DNA of 64,000 nt from Dysidea avara (taxonomy: Eukaryota; Porifera; Demospongiae; Dictyoceratida; Dysideidae), in NCBI RefSeq assembly GCF_963678975.1, contig NC_089281.1:24656765-24720764 (forward strand). Reading direction: 5' to 3'. This document shows positions 30,794-41,252 of the stretch, one piece after another. The notes beneath the pieces were generated by a model that saw only the letters and a program-made list of their open reading frames with translations, did not search any database and was not told the origin of the DNA. The translations under genes and the position numbers were made by a program. How positions within the stretch are numbered: the stretch's first letter is position 1; every line of letters begins with the position of its first letter.

Positions 30794-33022
30794 ATGGAAG
30801 GTTGTTGCTTTGTATGTACAGTGTTTAGCATATTCTTAATTTGTGTGTATACTATCTCTTATGGGTGAAGATTGTGCTAGCTATTGTCACTCACTAACAC
30901 TTGTTTGCGTATTTCCGTTGTAGTACCGAGCAGGCCTGATCCGCCAGTGGTCGGCAAAGTCACTCATTACAGCATCGAGCTCTACTGGAAGAGACCTAGC
31001 CAAGGATCAGACAAAATTAGCTATTGCATTCAAGAGGAAGAGTCTAGTGCAAAAGGGGGTGGATATGGGGCTGTGTACAAGTATGAACTGGTGTATTTTG
31101 CTATAGTATAAAGCTCAGCATGTGTTTTTGCAGTGGTTTTGCACTTAGCCACACACTGACTGGCTTGGAACCACAGACACAGTACAAGTTTCGACTCAGA
31201 GCTGGTAACAGCATGGGATATAGCCCATGGAGTCCTACTATTACTGTAGCCACAACAGGTACGAACTGGACTCTGTAATTGCTTGAAAAAGACTTACACT
31301 ATAGGGTACTTTTTTTCTTTGATGTTCTTTTGATAGGCATGCCAATCACAGGTGAAACACTTCACAGGGCTGTCAATAGGGATTCGGTTGAATCAGTAGT
31401 TGAAATTTTAGAAGCCGTGTAAGCCATTACCTTACTCCTCTTATTGCTACTTGACACATTTCGTGTAGGCCTAACTTAGTTGATGTTACAGACAACTTTG
31501 GAAATTCTCCTTTAATGGTTACCTGTCGGCTAGGCTCTGTGAAGATGGCAAAGGCTCTCCTTGATCATAATGCTGACATAGACTTCACAAATAAAGCTGG
31601 ACATACCTGGTATGTGTGTGGAGGATGTATTAATTGTGTGTTCTTCGTATTAATTATGTGGGAAGAACACGTGTTACTTTCTTGCTAAGAACAATCTGTA
31701 TGTTTTGTTCCTAGTGTTATGGAGGCTTGTTACTATGGACACTTATCAATTGTGGAGTTACTAAGAGAAAAAGGAGCATCATGGCTGACAAGGGATAAAG
31801 GTGGCTTGTCTCCAATACACTGGGCTGTAGATGGTGGTCATATTGATGTAGTACAATACATTCTAAATGACGGAATGGATGTAAGAAACTGACTGTGTGT
31901 CCTGATTGTCATACAACTTTTAACAGGTTGATGACACAGATGGTATATCTAAGTGGACCCCACTCATGAGGCTGGGTAAATATATAGTTTTATGTGGATA
32001 TCTTAATTTAATAATGATTATGTTACTTTAGCCTCACTGGGTGGTAGTATACAGATGGCTCAGGTACTGATTGATCGTGGGGCGAAGGTTAATAAGTTGG
32101 ATAATGAAGGAAAATCAGTTTTAATGGTAATGGTAGATTATTATAATATTAATTAGCTAAGTGTACCAATATAGCTTGCCACTTTGAGAAGTAATGAGCA
32201 ACTTGTGAAACTATTACTAAAGAGTGGAGCAGATGCTCAGTATAAAAATGGAGTAAGTGCTTTTGGGTGTATCCATTCACTGGACTACTGGACTTGATTT
32301 ATTGTCTTTTATGGCCAGACTTGACTACAAAAAATCAACTATTTAAATTCACGTTATTAAAATCCTTGTACATTATAGTGTACTTGAGTGGAAATGATTT
32401 GTACCACCAACACAGTACAACTAGCACTATGCAATGTTAACACTGTCCATCTTCTCTAACTTTCTTTTTATAAAATATAGTAAAGTTCAGTCAGTTTTGC
32501 AAACACATTTTGTAACATACGTAGCTTTGATACATGTACACTGTAGCATTGTATTTAGCCATTTTAGCAGTCTACGTATTACTTGATTGGCAGTTCTTCA
32601 GTACATAAAGTAACCCTACCTGCCTGTCGGATAGTAAGCAATTCTCTGGCTAACTTTAATCTATAGTTGTATTTCTGAATGTTATGAACTCTTACTATTA
32701 GAACAGACCATTAAACTATAGAGACTACAGTTAGCTGTACAGTGCATCTCTAATAAGACATTGAGAAATTGAGCATGTGTAAACAAAGTGGTAGTCGTAT
32801 GGCTGAAAGGTATTAGGCAAAATTTGTGAGCCCAGTCCAGTGAATCGATACACCTGTTATTATTTCTTTCTAGTATGGAAAAACGGCTCTTGATTTTGCT
32901 ATGACTTTTAACCGCAAGGTACGTAATAGTGAAAATATTCTAATGTCTACACCTAACATAATTTTTAGGAGCTGATTTCAACCCTGGAGTCACATACAAA
33001 TGTAAACAATGAAGAACCATAA
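30794..33022 (+). CDS. FANK1: FANK1: fibronectin type III and ankyrin repeat protein
   Basis: Eleven coding exons: 30794-30800, 30924-31080, 31134-31258, 31337-31418, 31469-31609, 31715-31880, 31927-31975, 32032-32126, 32175-32252, 32874-32918, 32969-33022; 332 residues, against about 345 in mammals. The N-terminus reads M-E-V then PSRPDPPVVGKVTHYSIELY, a fibronectin III domain (about residues 3-95, ending LEPQTQYKFRLRAGN...YSPW). Then follow about six ankyrin repeats, with ITGETLHRAVNRDS, GNSPLMVTC, GHTCVMEACYYGHLSIVELL, GGLSPIHWAVDGGHIDVVQY, WTPLMRLASLGG, GKSVLMLATL and GKTALDFAM. In mammals FANK1 is a testis-enriched nuclear/cytoplasmic regulator of apoptosis and spermatogenesis; the role here is inferred from orthology. 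The first coding exon contributes only 7 nt (ATGGAAG) with a weak GTTGTT donor, so the exact start is the least certain part. It converges on the next gene (160 bp between stops). Confidence 0.92.
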
Positions 33023-33182
33023 GAACTAATATCACAGGCAACCTGGTCACTTTTATCATAGCTCAATATAGGTCACAGTTGACTAATACATACTATCATG
33101 TACAAAGATTACACATCATTTCAGTGGCTTGCAGTATATAATATTGTATATTGTCTTAAGTGTGTGATACATAATGATGGAG

Positions 33183-34940
33183 CTATTGTTCATCAATCCC
33201 TGACCTGGAAGAGACGATTGGAGTAGAACTAATCAAAATACTACTGCCTACTACCCTTTCAGGATCTTCAGTGTTCTCAATGTTAGCAACTTGATTTGCT
33301 TCACTAGCCCCAGTTGATTGAGTAGGGTCAAAAATTTCTTCTGTTGTAGTGTTCAGGACGTCGTCATCTGTATCGTAACCATCTTTGTCATTTTCAAACT
33401 ATGACACATATTGTATTCTGTATATTATTGAGTTGATTACTAACCTGTTGATAAGTATTAGGCTGCTTTTTAACAAGCTTAGGTGTCTTGGTTAGACTAC
33501 GTTTGAAGGTGTTGATTGCACTTACTACAACATCGCTGGTTCGTCTTACAGCATTTCCAGTTGTTCGTCGTAGAGCTTCTTTCCCTTTACCCAGTAAATT
33601 AGTTGTTTCATCATCTCTAGGTTTATGAAGCAATTTAGAATTTGAACGATCATATTGAGGACTCGTTGGTGGTGGTTTGGCAGTAAAAAAAGATTTTGAG
33701 CTGGTAGCATCAAATGCAGGATATCTACAAGGATTGTTTCATTATATTAAGTCATTAGTAATAAGTTACTCTTACTTGAATTGTTTACTTTTATGATACT
33801 TACTGTGACGAAGGCCCTTTTTCTTGCGATACTTACACCATATAGTGAGCAAGCCAATAGCACACAGACACAGGAGCACTGGTACCACACCACCCAGAAC
33901 AATACCAGCAACATTACGAGCATACTGAGCTCTAAAATTAAATCCAGTCTCATCAGAATCATAAACTGTTAAGATTTAAATATCAGATGGACTAATAGAT
34001 CAATACTCACCTATCATAAAAGCTGTAGATGGTTCACTACTTGCATATAATATATCATATTCATCAGTCGCATTGCGATAAGCCATCAACACAGCGCAGT
34101 AACTACAGTTAGATTTAAAGGCTGCTACCACCACTGGTTGTACTATTACAGTGTTTGGTAGAGAAGCTGCATCATAGGTATGATAACGAAAGTCAGCTGG
34201 AGTTTGTGAGCCTCGAGCATTATCCAAATTTGGGAGTTGTCCCACTGGAGTGTTGTGAAGAAATACTATCATTCCATCCATGTCTTTCTCCACTAGGAAG
34301 AACTGAAGCTCATACCCACTAAACACACAGATTTAATCAAACATTCATGTTTATATTATAAGTACATTTTACCTTACTGGACCTGGCTTGGTGGAACTAG
34401 CAAATAATGAAATAGTAACAATTATCTGATCTCCACTAGTTCTTGTGACCAGTTCTGGAGCTGGTGGTGCCAGGGGAACTAAACCACATCACCAGTATGT
34501 CATGTTACACACGTGTACAACTCACGGTCATATTTTGTGGTAAATGTTGTGTGACTTAAATGTCTAGTACCAGACTCATCCTTCTGAACTACAACACACG
34601 AATAATTACAATTAGGCATCAAGTTACTGATCCAGACTCTAGACAGCCCATGTGGATATTCCTCTCTCACTTGACTTTTATCAGTGGTTGAAGTTTTGTA
34701 TGGTGTTTCATAGGTCAGTGTACAGTTGCACTTTGTGTATACTATGTAGTAAGGATTTCGAATACGAGATAGTTCTATTTCAGCTGAATATCGGGTAGTT
34801 TCTCTAACTATTATCCCAGCAGCAGCAGCTGTTAGAATTATACCCTAATATAACATACACCTCTAATAGTACGCACACAGCTCACCTGAAGCATAAATTG
34901 CTGAGCTAATTAATAAGAATATTCGAACCCAGGACTTCAT
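33183..34940 (-). CDS. Type I single-pass membrane protein, function unknown
   Basis: Seven coding exons: 34940-34886, 34828-34526, 34478-34373, 34318-34011, 33965-33776, 33724-33445, 33398-33183; 485 residues. A signal peptide (MKSWVRIFLLISSAIYASA) leads an ectodomain of ~255 residues with a cysteine pair in YTKCNCTL and a second in NCNYSC. A fibronectin-III-like segment follows (PLAPPAPELVTR, then GPVSGYELQFF). One transmembrane helix spans about 275-300 (NVAGIVLGGVVPVLLCLCAI), followed by a basic juxtamembrane KYRKKKGLRH. The cytoplasmic tail (~185 residues) is basic/Ser-Thr-rich, then acidic, with no catalytic domain. The layout resembles the juxtamembrane part of receptor phosphatases or other adhesion receptors, but I do not recognise the gene. 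Exon 2's acceptor was chosen at AACAG|CTGCTG because the nearer AG would introduce a stop. Its ATG lies 53 bp from that of the selenoprotein gene. Confidence 0.8.
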
Positions 34941-34993
34941 TAGCTAGTCTGTTATCACACCGGCTACTTCACACTTTCTCCTACTTGGTTAAC
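34941..34993. promoter_or_regulatory. Very short divergent promoter
   Basis: Only 53 bp separate the ATG of the membrane protein (minus) and the ATG of the selenoprotein (plus). The 5' UTRs must be tiny, or the two transcripts overlap at their 5' ends. No TATA box. Confidence 0.55.
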
Positions 34994-35719
34994 ATGGAAA
35001 CAGGAGAATTCGTCAATTTAGCGGGATTGAAGGTGTACAACTCTAGTGGCGCACAAATTCCCGCGACAAACCTTGTCCCTTCACCCGGCCAGAAAGCATC
35101 GCTGTTGATATTTGTAAGGAACTATGCCTGAGTGGCGTGCCAGTTACAGATGGCTGCACTTGAGCCATTACAAGGTGGCCTCACCGCAAGCCAAGTAAGA
35201 ATCATTTTCATTAGTTCATCAACACCACTGCAAACTGAAGAGTTTCTACTGAAATCAGTTGTCCAGTTTCCTGGTGAACTATTCTCAGATCCAACACTGA
35301 ACATTCACAAGGTGTTTGGTCTGAAGCGAGGAATATGGCGGTCACTGGTTACCCCACTTTGGCCAGGATTTAAACAATATGGCATGATGGGAATAATAGA
35401 AGGGTTTCGACTAGGACTGGAGTTTTCACACTTGGTTGGTGATTCTTGGCAGCAAGGTGGAACATTTGTAATATCCTCAGAAGGCAGGGTGATGTTTGGA
35501 GACACAGAGGAATATCCAGGTGACTGGAAAGCAATGGACAAGGCACTTCAGTCTTGTGGAATGGATGTCAATGTTGATTATCAAGCTGCCATTCAAAAAT
35601 GGTTGAGTCTCAGGCAAAGTAGACGGTCACAAGAGTCTGAAAGACAAACCAATCACAAATTTTATCTGTTTTGGGTAACCTTCGTCATCATAATTTGTGC
35701 CATTCTTTGGTGTACATAG
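34994..35719 (+). CDS. PRXL2/SelU-family selenoprotein (AAED1/PRXL2C-like), in-frame UGA = Sec46
   Basis: Single exon, 241 residues when TGA at 35129-35131 is read as selenocysteine. The frame is open on both sides: 45 codons before (METGEFVNLAGLKVYNSSGA ... SLLIFVRNYA) and 195 after (VACQLQMAALEPLQGG ...). The motif FVRNYA-U-VAC is a U-x-x-C redox pair, aligned with the C-x-x-C of PRXL2C (AAED1) after a conserved FVR. Downstream marks of the AhpC/TSA thioredoxin-like fold follow: IFISSSTPL, FSDPTLNIHKVFGLKRG, GDSWQQGGTFVISSEGRVMF. The C-terminus adds a membrane anchor (FYLFWVTFVIIICAILW), unusual for the family. A SECIS element lies 28 nt after the stop (separate entry). Expected activity: thiol/selenol oxidoreductase. 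If the UGA were a stop, only a 45-residue peptide or an N-terminally truncated protein would result. Head-to-head with the membrane-protein gene, tail-to-tail with RNF4. Confidence 0.88.
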
Positions 35720-35737
35720 ATCGACAAGTAATACTTC

Positions 35738-35797
35738 AATGCATTTATGAAAGCTAATTGAGCAACTTACCCAAGTCATTTAGCTGGATTTAAGCAT
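35738..35797 (+). promoter_or_regulatory. SECIS element (selenocysteine insertion) in the 3' UTR
   Basis: 5' ATGAA (35747-35751) faces 3' GGAT (35786-35789), giving the non-Watson-Crick quartet U.U, G.A, A.G, A.G. Above it, AGCTAA (35752-35757) pairs with TTAGCT (35780-35785); after one T.T mismatch TGA (35759-35761) pairs with TCA (35776-35778). The apical loop GCAACTTACCCAAG carries the conserved AA at 35764-35765, 12 nt after the quartet. Below the quartet, past a small internal loop, ATGC (35739-35742) pairs with GCAT (35793-35796). All canonical SECIS parts are present with proper spacing. A folding program would confirm the type. Confidence 0.85.
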
Positions 35798-35943
35798 GTA
35801 TACATTGTCAACCTTTTGTGTACCCATGTGTAGCTCAAGTAATATAAAAAAATCACAGTTGTAACTTGTAATATTACAACACTATTACAATATGGAAGTG
35901 TAACGGATACGGACATGCGTGTGTTCAGAATTATGTTGAAAAT

Positions 35944-38900
35944 TTAAATGTACACTGGGTGGTATGATCTGTTTGTCAACTTTTTCCGGCAAGTTGGACA
36001 TTGATGAAGCTCTTTGATTGTCTTCTTGATGCACTCATTACAAAACAAGTGGCCACACTGAGTAGACACCAGAGTTCGACCAGCAGGTTGAAACTATGGA
36101 ACAAAAATAGTATGCATCTTTCCCATAGGTATAGCTCAATTTACCTGCTCTGCTTTGTCCAGACATATTGGGCAGATAACATCTAGGGCAGTTTTAACTG
36201 CTGTTGTTTGTTCTTTTTCTTTGTTCTCTTTAGCTGGTCTCCTATGAATCATGCAAAACACTTCTATAGCAATTATATCATGACCAACAAACCTTGTTGT
36301 ATTTCCCTAGCTTACATCACAACAAATTTGCAAAGCTGTTACAACACTACAATTGTCACATGCCCATAGCTTGTTAATGGGATCAAAATAAAATGCCTCA
36401 AAGAGGAAGTGACTTTATAATATCACACATACATGGTCTAATCAATGAAGTGGTCACTAAAAGTGCAGTTTCAGCTAGTTTCACCATGGGGAGAACTTCA
36501 ATTTGGAGAGTACACGATAACTATTAAGGTATTTACCTTACCATGTATGTAATCATCATACCACTATGAAAACATGAACACACCCACACCCACGTATGCA
36601 CATGACACACATACATACAAACTATACACAACATGCAGAAACAGTTATAGCTAAAATGGGCTGTGTTGATGTGACTGTCTGAAGTCACAAAAGTACTACA
36701 AGCATGGGTCACATTCTACTAGCCTCTATCTGGGAGCTTCCCACACTCAACCCAAACAGTTGCTATAATAACACGATATGGCAGATGTGCTCATTATAGT
36801 GTATGTGCATGTGTGTACACCACATGCACAGACATACACAATTACACACACTATGTATACTTGACAAACACTCACCACACCATACACACTACATACATAC
36901 ATACTTTCTTGGTTCCTTTGCTGGAGAAACTATAACAGTAGCTCTTTCAGTAGCTCTTTTTATTCCAACAATTTCTACACCAGAGAATCTACAACTGGGC
37001 CGTTCATTAAGATATTCCTGTTCAGGCATAATAGGAACCTAAAAGAAACACAAAACACATTAAACACTTGTAGTACACACATATTGAACACAAAACATTT
37101 AACAATTAGGTGACAAATTGGTTTCCAAATTTAAATTGAAACAAACAAATTTAACGGATGATTAATTGAGAGTGTGGCCCAAGTACAAGTCATCAAGACA
37201 TTTTCCCATGGCACTTGTATAGGGATGTACTTCAGGAGATTCAAAGTGATCATCATTATATTCAAATAGACAACATACTTGAAGCCAGCATCAGCCAGAG
37301 AAACATAACATTGCCTACATGAATTGCTTTTATTAAATTTTCAACACATTAGAAAATCAACTAAACTAACATGCACACATAACCACCTCATAGCAAATTA
37401 CATATCAAGCATTAAAATACTTTGATAGGGTTTATGGATCAAATTTCTGCTATGTTATGGCATTGTACACAAATTCAGTGTTGAAATTAAATGAGGCCTA
37501 TAAAAATGGACCCCATGGTGTTCAGAATTCACAGTCAAATTGGCCATGAAGAAATGGAGCACTTATCAGCTCTATCAAAAACACTGTCCTGTTGGCTCCT
37601 TACTAGGCCACTACCAGTTGTGTGTGGTGTCTCCTTGATTGAATGTAGTTGAACGAGTATTGCTAGCACGAGTATTGCTAGCACGAGTATTGCTAGCAGC
37701 TGAATCAGATTCAGTGAGGAAAATGAAAGTTATATGTGTTCACTTTTGTCTTCAGGGAAAGCCATAATTTGTGGAATAACTTAAGATACATCACACTGAG
37801 GGTACTACATAGCAGGCAATCTTATAACTTCAAAATCATGCTGTTAGTAATGAAGGTATAGCTTTAGACTTTTGATGCAAAATATTAGCCTGTAGTTCTC
37901 CATTAGACCACTTAACTATATTACACAGTATGTCAGCCTAGTTGTGACATTGAAGCTGACTGACCAATTTTACTAAAATTTAGGCTGTCCACCCCTATTC
38001 ATTGTAAAATTGTTGCAGAAAGCACGTATGAAAACTGCACAATTTTAGATACAGCAGCACATACTGCCTCCCACATACAATTTCATAATCAAGTTTTTAA
38101 ATTGTTCCAAGATTTACCTTGGCCCTTGTAAGTACTTTTAACTGTAAACATGCGTGCATTTGAATTGGTACATCAAAGAATAATAGAAAAATAATATGAA
38201 TATTAAAGTTCAAATTCTATCAAATGTAATGTAGCCTCTATAAAGCATAGAAACATCTAAAAGTGACATCCTGAAATGTGATAAGTTATTCCTATAACCT
38301 TACTCCAGTCACTGGTAAGGTGTAGGACTCTTACTCTGACAAGGTGCTGGCAAACAGTTAACATCATAAAAATACCCACTATTGTTCATTAATACATAAT
38401 TTTATTTACTGATCTGTCAAATTATAATCCAGAAATGCTATTATAATGGCATGATAGGACCCAATTTGAAACATGCAGTAAACAAATCAATTGAAAGCTT
38501 TGTATGGCACATGTGTAGTTGTATACGTACTATCACATGATTCACACACAGAGACAGCTTACCATGCTGGATGTGAGATCAACGACATCATTATTATCAA
38601 CAGTTAGGTCAACTACCTCAGGGCCACTACTGGGATGTCTTCTTGTGTCTACAGTAATGACATCAACATTATGGTGTGGATATTAAACCACATATACAAA
38701 AGAGGAAATTCTAGGTAAATGGAAACATTTAGGATGTGTAGATTGTGTACATGTGTAACAGTGCAGCCATGGCATGTGGAATATCGTGACATTTTGTATA
38801 TAGCAAGTTGTTTGTGCATACACACACAAATATAATTTTACAAGTTGCACGTGTGTGTGTGTGTTTGTTCGTTCATTCAAAGACTAATGTGAACTAAGCT

Positions 38901-39669
38901 ATAATAACACTTTCCTTCACACAGACACACTACACAATGTAGAAACAGCTACCCACATACACCACCATAGATCTGCTTTCATTCAATTTTCATTACATTC
39001 ATGATTTTGACCAATATGGTACTACTAACAGACCACTGCAATAGTGTGTGTAATTTACCATATCCTGTCCTCTCTATACACCACAAAAGACATCACCACT
39101 GCACATATTAACTATTGTACACCTGCATGGCATGACGCCCACATACACCACACCAACACAAAGGTATAAATACAGTACTTGTACAATGGTGAGATAATCA
39201 GCATTATTGATTTCACAGAGAATTTTTGTACACGGTCAGTTACTAACGTTATTGTTGAAAACCTCCAAGATGCAATGTAATGCCAACCCCCTAAACTCCA
39301 CACATCACGGTACAAAAGTGTACACAGAGCACAAACATATTCTGTGCAAAAAAAAAAAAAAAGATTACTTGTTTCATTCATCACGACAATTGAGGGTTCT
39401 TCTGTTAAAGAAGAATCTGATAGGTTGACTATAGTACGATTGGATGGTTGGCTGCTCGCAGCACTGCTAGTATTCCTCTGTTCAGTACGCAACATTCTGG
39501 GAAGAAATGGTGTTGCGGGTAGGCCCTCGTCGTCCTCGTCCAATAAACTGTTGTCCGCCTGGACGTTTTCTACACTCGACGCCATTATGAATGACACTCG
39601 AGGCTGTTTCGTTCTGCGTTTTCTATCAGTACCGTCAGAAACTTTCCTTTTTCTAGGCGTTTCAAGCAT
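35944..39669 (-). CDS. RNF4: RNF4: SUMO-targeted RING E3 ubiquitin ligase
   Basis: Five coding exons: 39669-39369, 38648-38563, 37038-36905, 36241-36145, 36093-35944; 255 residues. A basic N-terminus (PRKRK, RKRR) is followed by SUMO-interaction motifs: TIVNLSDSS (79-87), SIVVMNE (93-99), EVVDLTVDNN (111-120) and DVVDLTSS (121-128). The C-terminal RING has CPIC (197-200), C219-x-H221, C224-x2-C227 and CPTC (238-241), and ends RKKLTNRSYHPVYI, the RNF4 signature tail that completes the RING dimer. The family binds poly-SUMO chains and ubiquitylates SUMOylated nuclear proteins, acting in DNA repair and PML-type body turnover. Intron 2 (1.5 kb) is AT-rich with a 15-bp triplicate at 37653-37698. 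Starts 235 bp from DNAJC28, divergently. Confidence 0.94.
37653..37698. repeat. 15-bp tandem triplet in RNF4 intron 2
   Basis: Three copies of CGAGTATTGCTAGCA in direct succession, followed by AGCTGAATC. No function inferred. Confidence 0.8.
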
Positions 39670-39904
39670 ATCTGTTGTGACGTGTTAAATAGAACATATC
39701 AGATTTATGGGTGGCATAGAACTCACCGTATACGACGTTTTCGTCTAATCAAATGTCTTCGTCTACCGTAGAGCTCGTTACGTTACGTCAGGGCGTACTT
39801 CTTTCCTGTGGCTCCACTTCGGTACTTTTTATACCGTTTTTAAATTTAGCACGTGATCATTTACATATTCAATATTATTTATGATTGTGGGGTTTGTTTG
39901 ATCG
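39670..39904. promoter_or_regulatory. Divergent promoter of RNF4 and DNAJC28
   Basis: 235 bp between outward-facing ATGs. The part nearest RNF4 is GC-richer with CG dinucleotides (ATACGACGTTTTCG, TTACGTTACGTCAG), and a CACGTG box lies at 39850-39855 within AGCACGTGATC. An AT-rich stretch adjoins DNAJC28. A CACGTG plus CGTCA combination suggests bHLH and CREB/ATF-type input, by motif only. Confidence 0.45.
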
Positions 39905-41190
39905 ATGTTTGCCTCAAGAATCAGTTTAGGAAACCCACTGTCTCTAGTGTTTATAGTTAGGCAATTATCACATCATAGTAGCGAATATGAGTCAGCTCTG
40001 AAGCTACTGGAGGTGAAGGCGGAGTGTGGAGAGGTGGATATCCGAAGGGCCTACCTTGACAAAGCTAGGATATACCACCCTGATTCTTCTTCTGGTTCTG
40101 CAGATGCACAAAAGTTTTCAGAGGTATTTGTTTAGTCTCCTAATGTTTACTGTTATACAAAACATGCATAGTATGTATGTTGTAAATAGTCTAATTAATG
40201 TGTTTATTTTACAACCAGAAGTGTTTTGCATTTTCATGTGAGATGTTTTAATAGGTGCAAGAAGCCTACAGGATTTGTATGCAGCAGGCTAAAGAGGTAC
40301 AATTATCTGCAGACAAAACGGCGGAGATAATTGAAGATGAATTGACGGCCTTAGACCACAGCTTAGCATTTGGTGGTAGGTCTCGTAAACTGCAACACCG
40401 ACGTTATTTAGAGTACACTGCGGGGGGTACTGGAACCACACTGTATCAGAGACACAAGGCACACCAGCAGCAGAAATGTGAATCAGCTACAGAAACTATT
40501 TTTGAACACAGTGTCCGTAAACATTTTGAGAACAAGGAGGAAAAAATGCCAGCAGTCTTGGATAAGAAGCAACAAGCAACTAATTCAGATGTTGAGTACA
40601 CAAGAAAGCAAAAGTTCAGTAAAGGAATGGATAGGCTTGTTAATGATTTAATATTGGAGTCAATGTCGAGGGGTGAATTTAACGATTTGCCAGGTACTGG
40701 TAAACCTTTGTCCCAACTAAAGGAGCCACCAAACCCAGTATTGGATAGAACCACAGAAAGACTCAATCAAATTTTAGTAAACACGGGGTTTGCCCCTCAA
40801 TGGGTGACCCTTGGTAAGGACATCAACACACAAGTGAACCAGTTAAGAAAAAAGATTTGTATGAAATGGAAACAGCTTGGTCCACTGCCTATGGACTTGT
40901 ACAACACTAAGAAGTGGAACGAGTTTTTAGCTGAGTGTGAATGTGACTTGGTTTTAGTTAACAAAATGGTGGACAAGTTTAACTTGATCGTACCCATCCT
41001 TAACCAGCAGAAAATTCACTACCAGTTACAGAGACTAGTCTCTCAGGTATTAACTGATAACCCAGTACCCATTGAACATGACCCTGATGACACACTCACA
41101 TATACCCACCAGTGGACCTATGACATAAAGAGCAAATTTAATGAACTGTATCAGTTTCTTCTATCAAAGATTGAATTCACAAAAAAGTAG
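39905..41190 (+). CDS. DNAJC28: DNAJC28-type mitochondrial J-domain / DUF1992 protein
   Basis: Two coding exons, 39905-40123 and 40255-41190; 384 residues. The N-terminus (MFASRISLGNPLSLVFIVRQ) is basic and hydrophobic, like a mitochondrial presequence. A J-domain follows (about 27-90): SALKLLEVKAECGEVDIRRAY, the catalytic YHPD tripeptide context, and VQEAYRICM across the splice. The DUF1992 core reads GMDRLVNDLILESMSRGEF-N-DLPGTGKPL and TTERLNQILVNTGFAPQW. The family is a J-protein cochaperone of HSP70, associated with organelle/Golgi or mitochondrial function; the precise role is not established. Its stop lies only 62 bp from the DCTN1 stop on the other strand, so the 3' UTRs must overlap or be extremely short. 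Confidence 0.92.
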
Positions 41191-41252
41191 TAGCATTCAT
41201 CAAATATTTACAGTATAATGTAATTTGTGTACAGCTGATCTGATTTTTAAAG

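Noticed and set aside
35944-36000. A second SECIS-like ATGA...TGAT pairing downstream of the selenoprotein
   Set aside because: The sequence is the RNF4 last exon on the other strand, and the apical helix does not pair properly; the element at 35738-35797 is far better.
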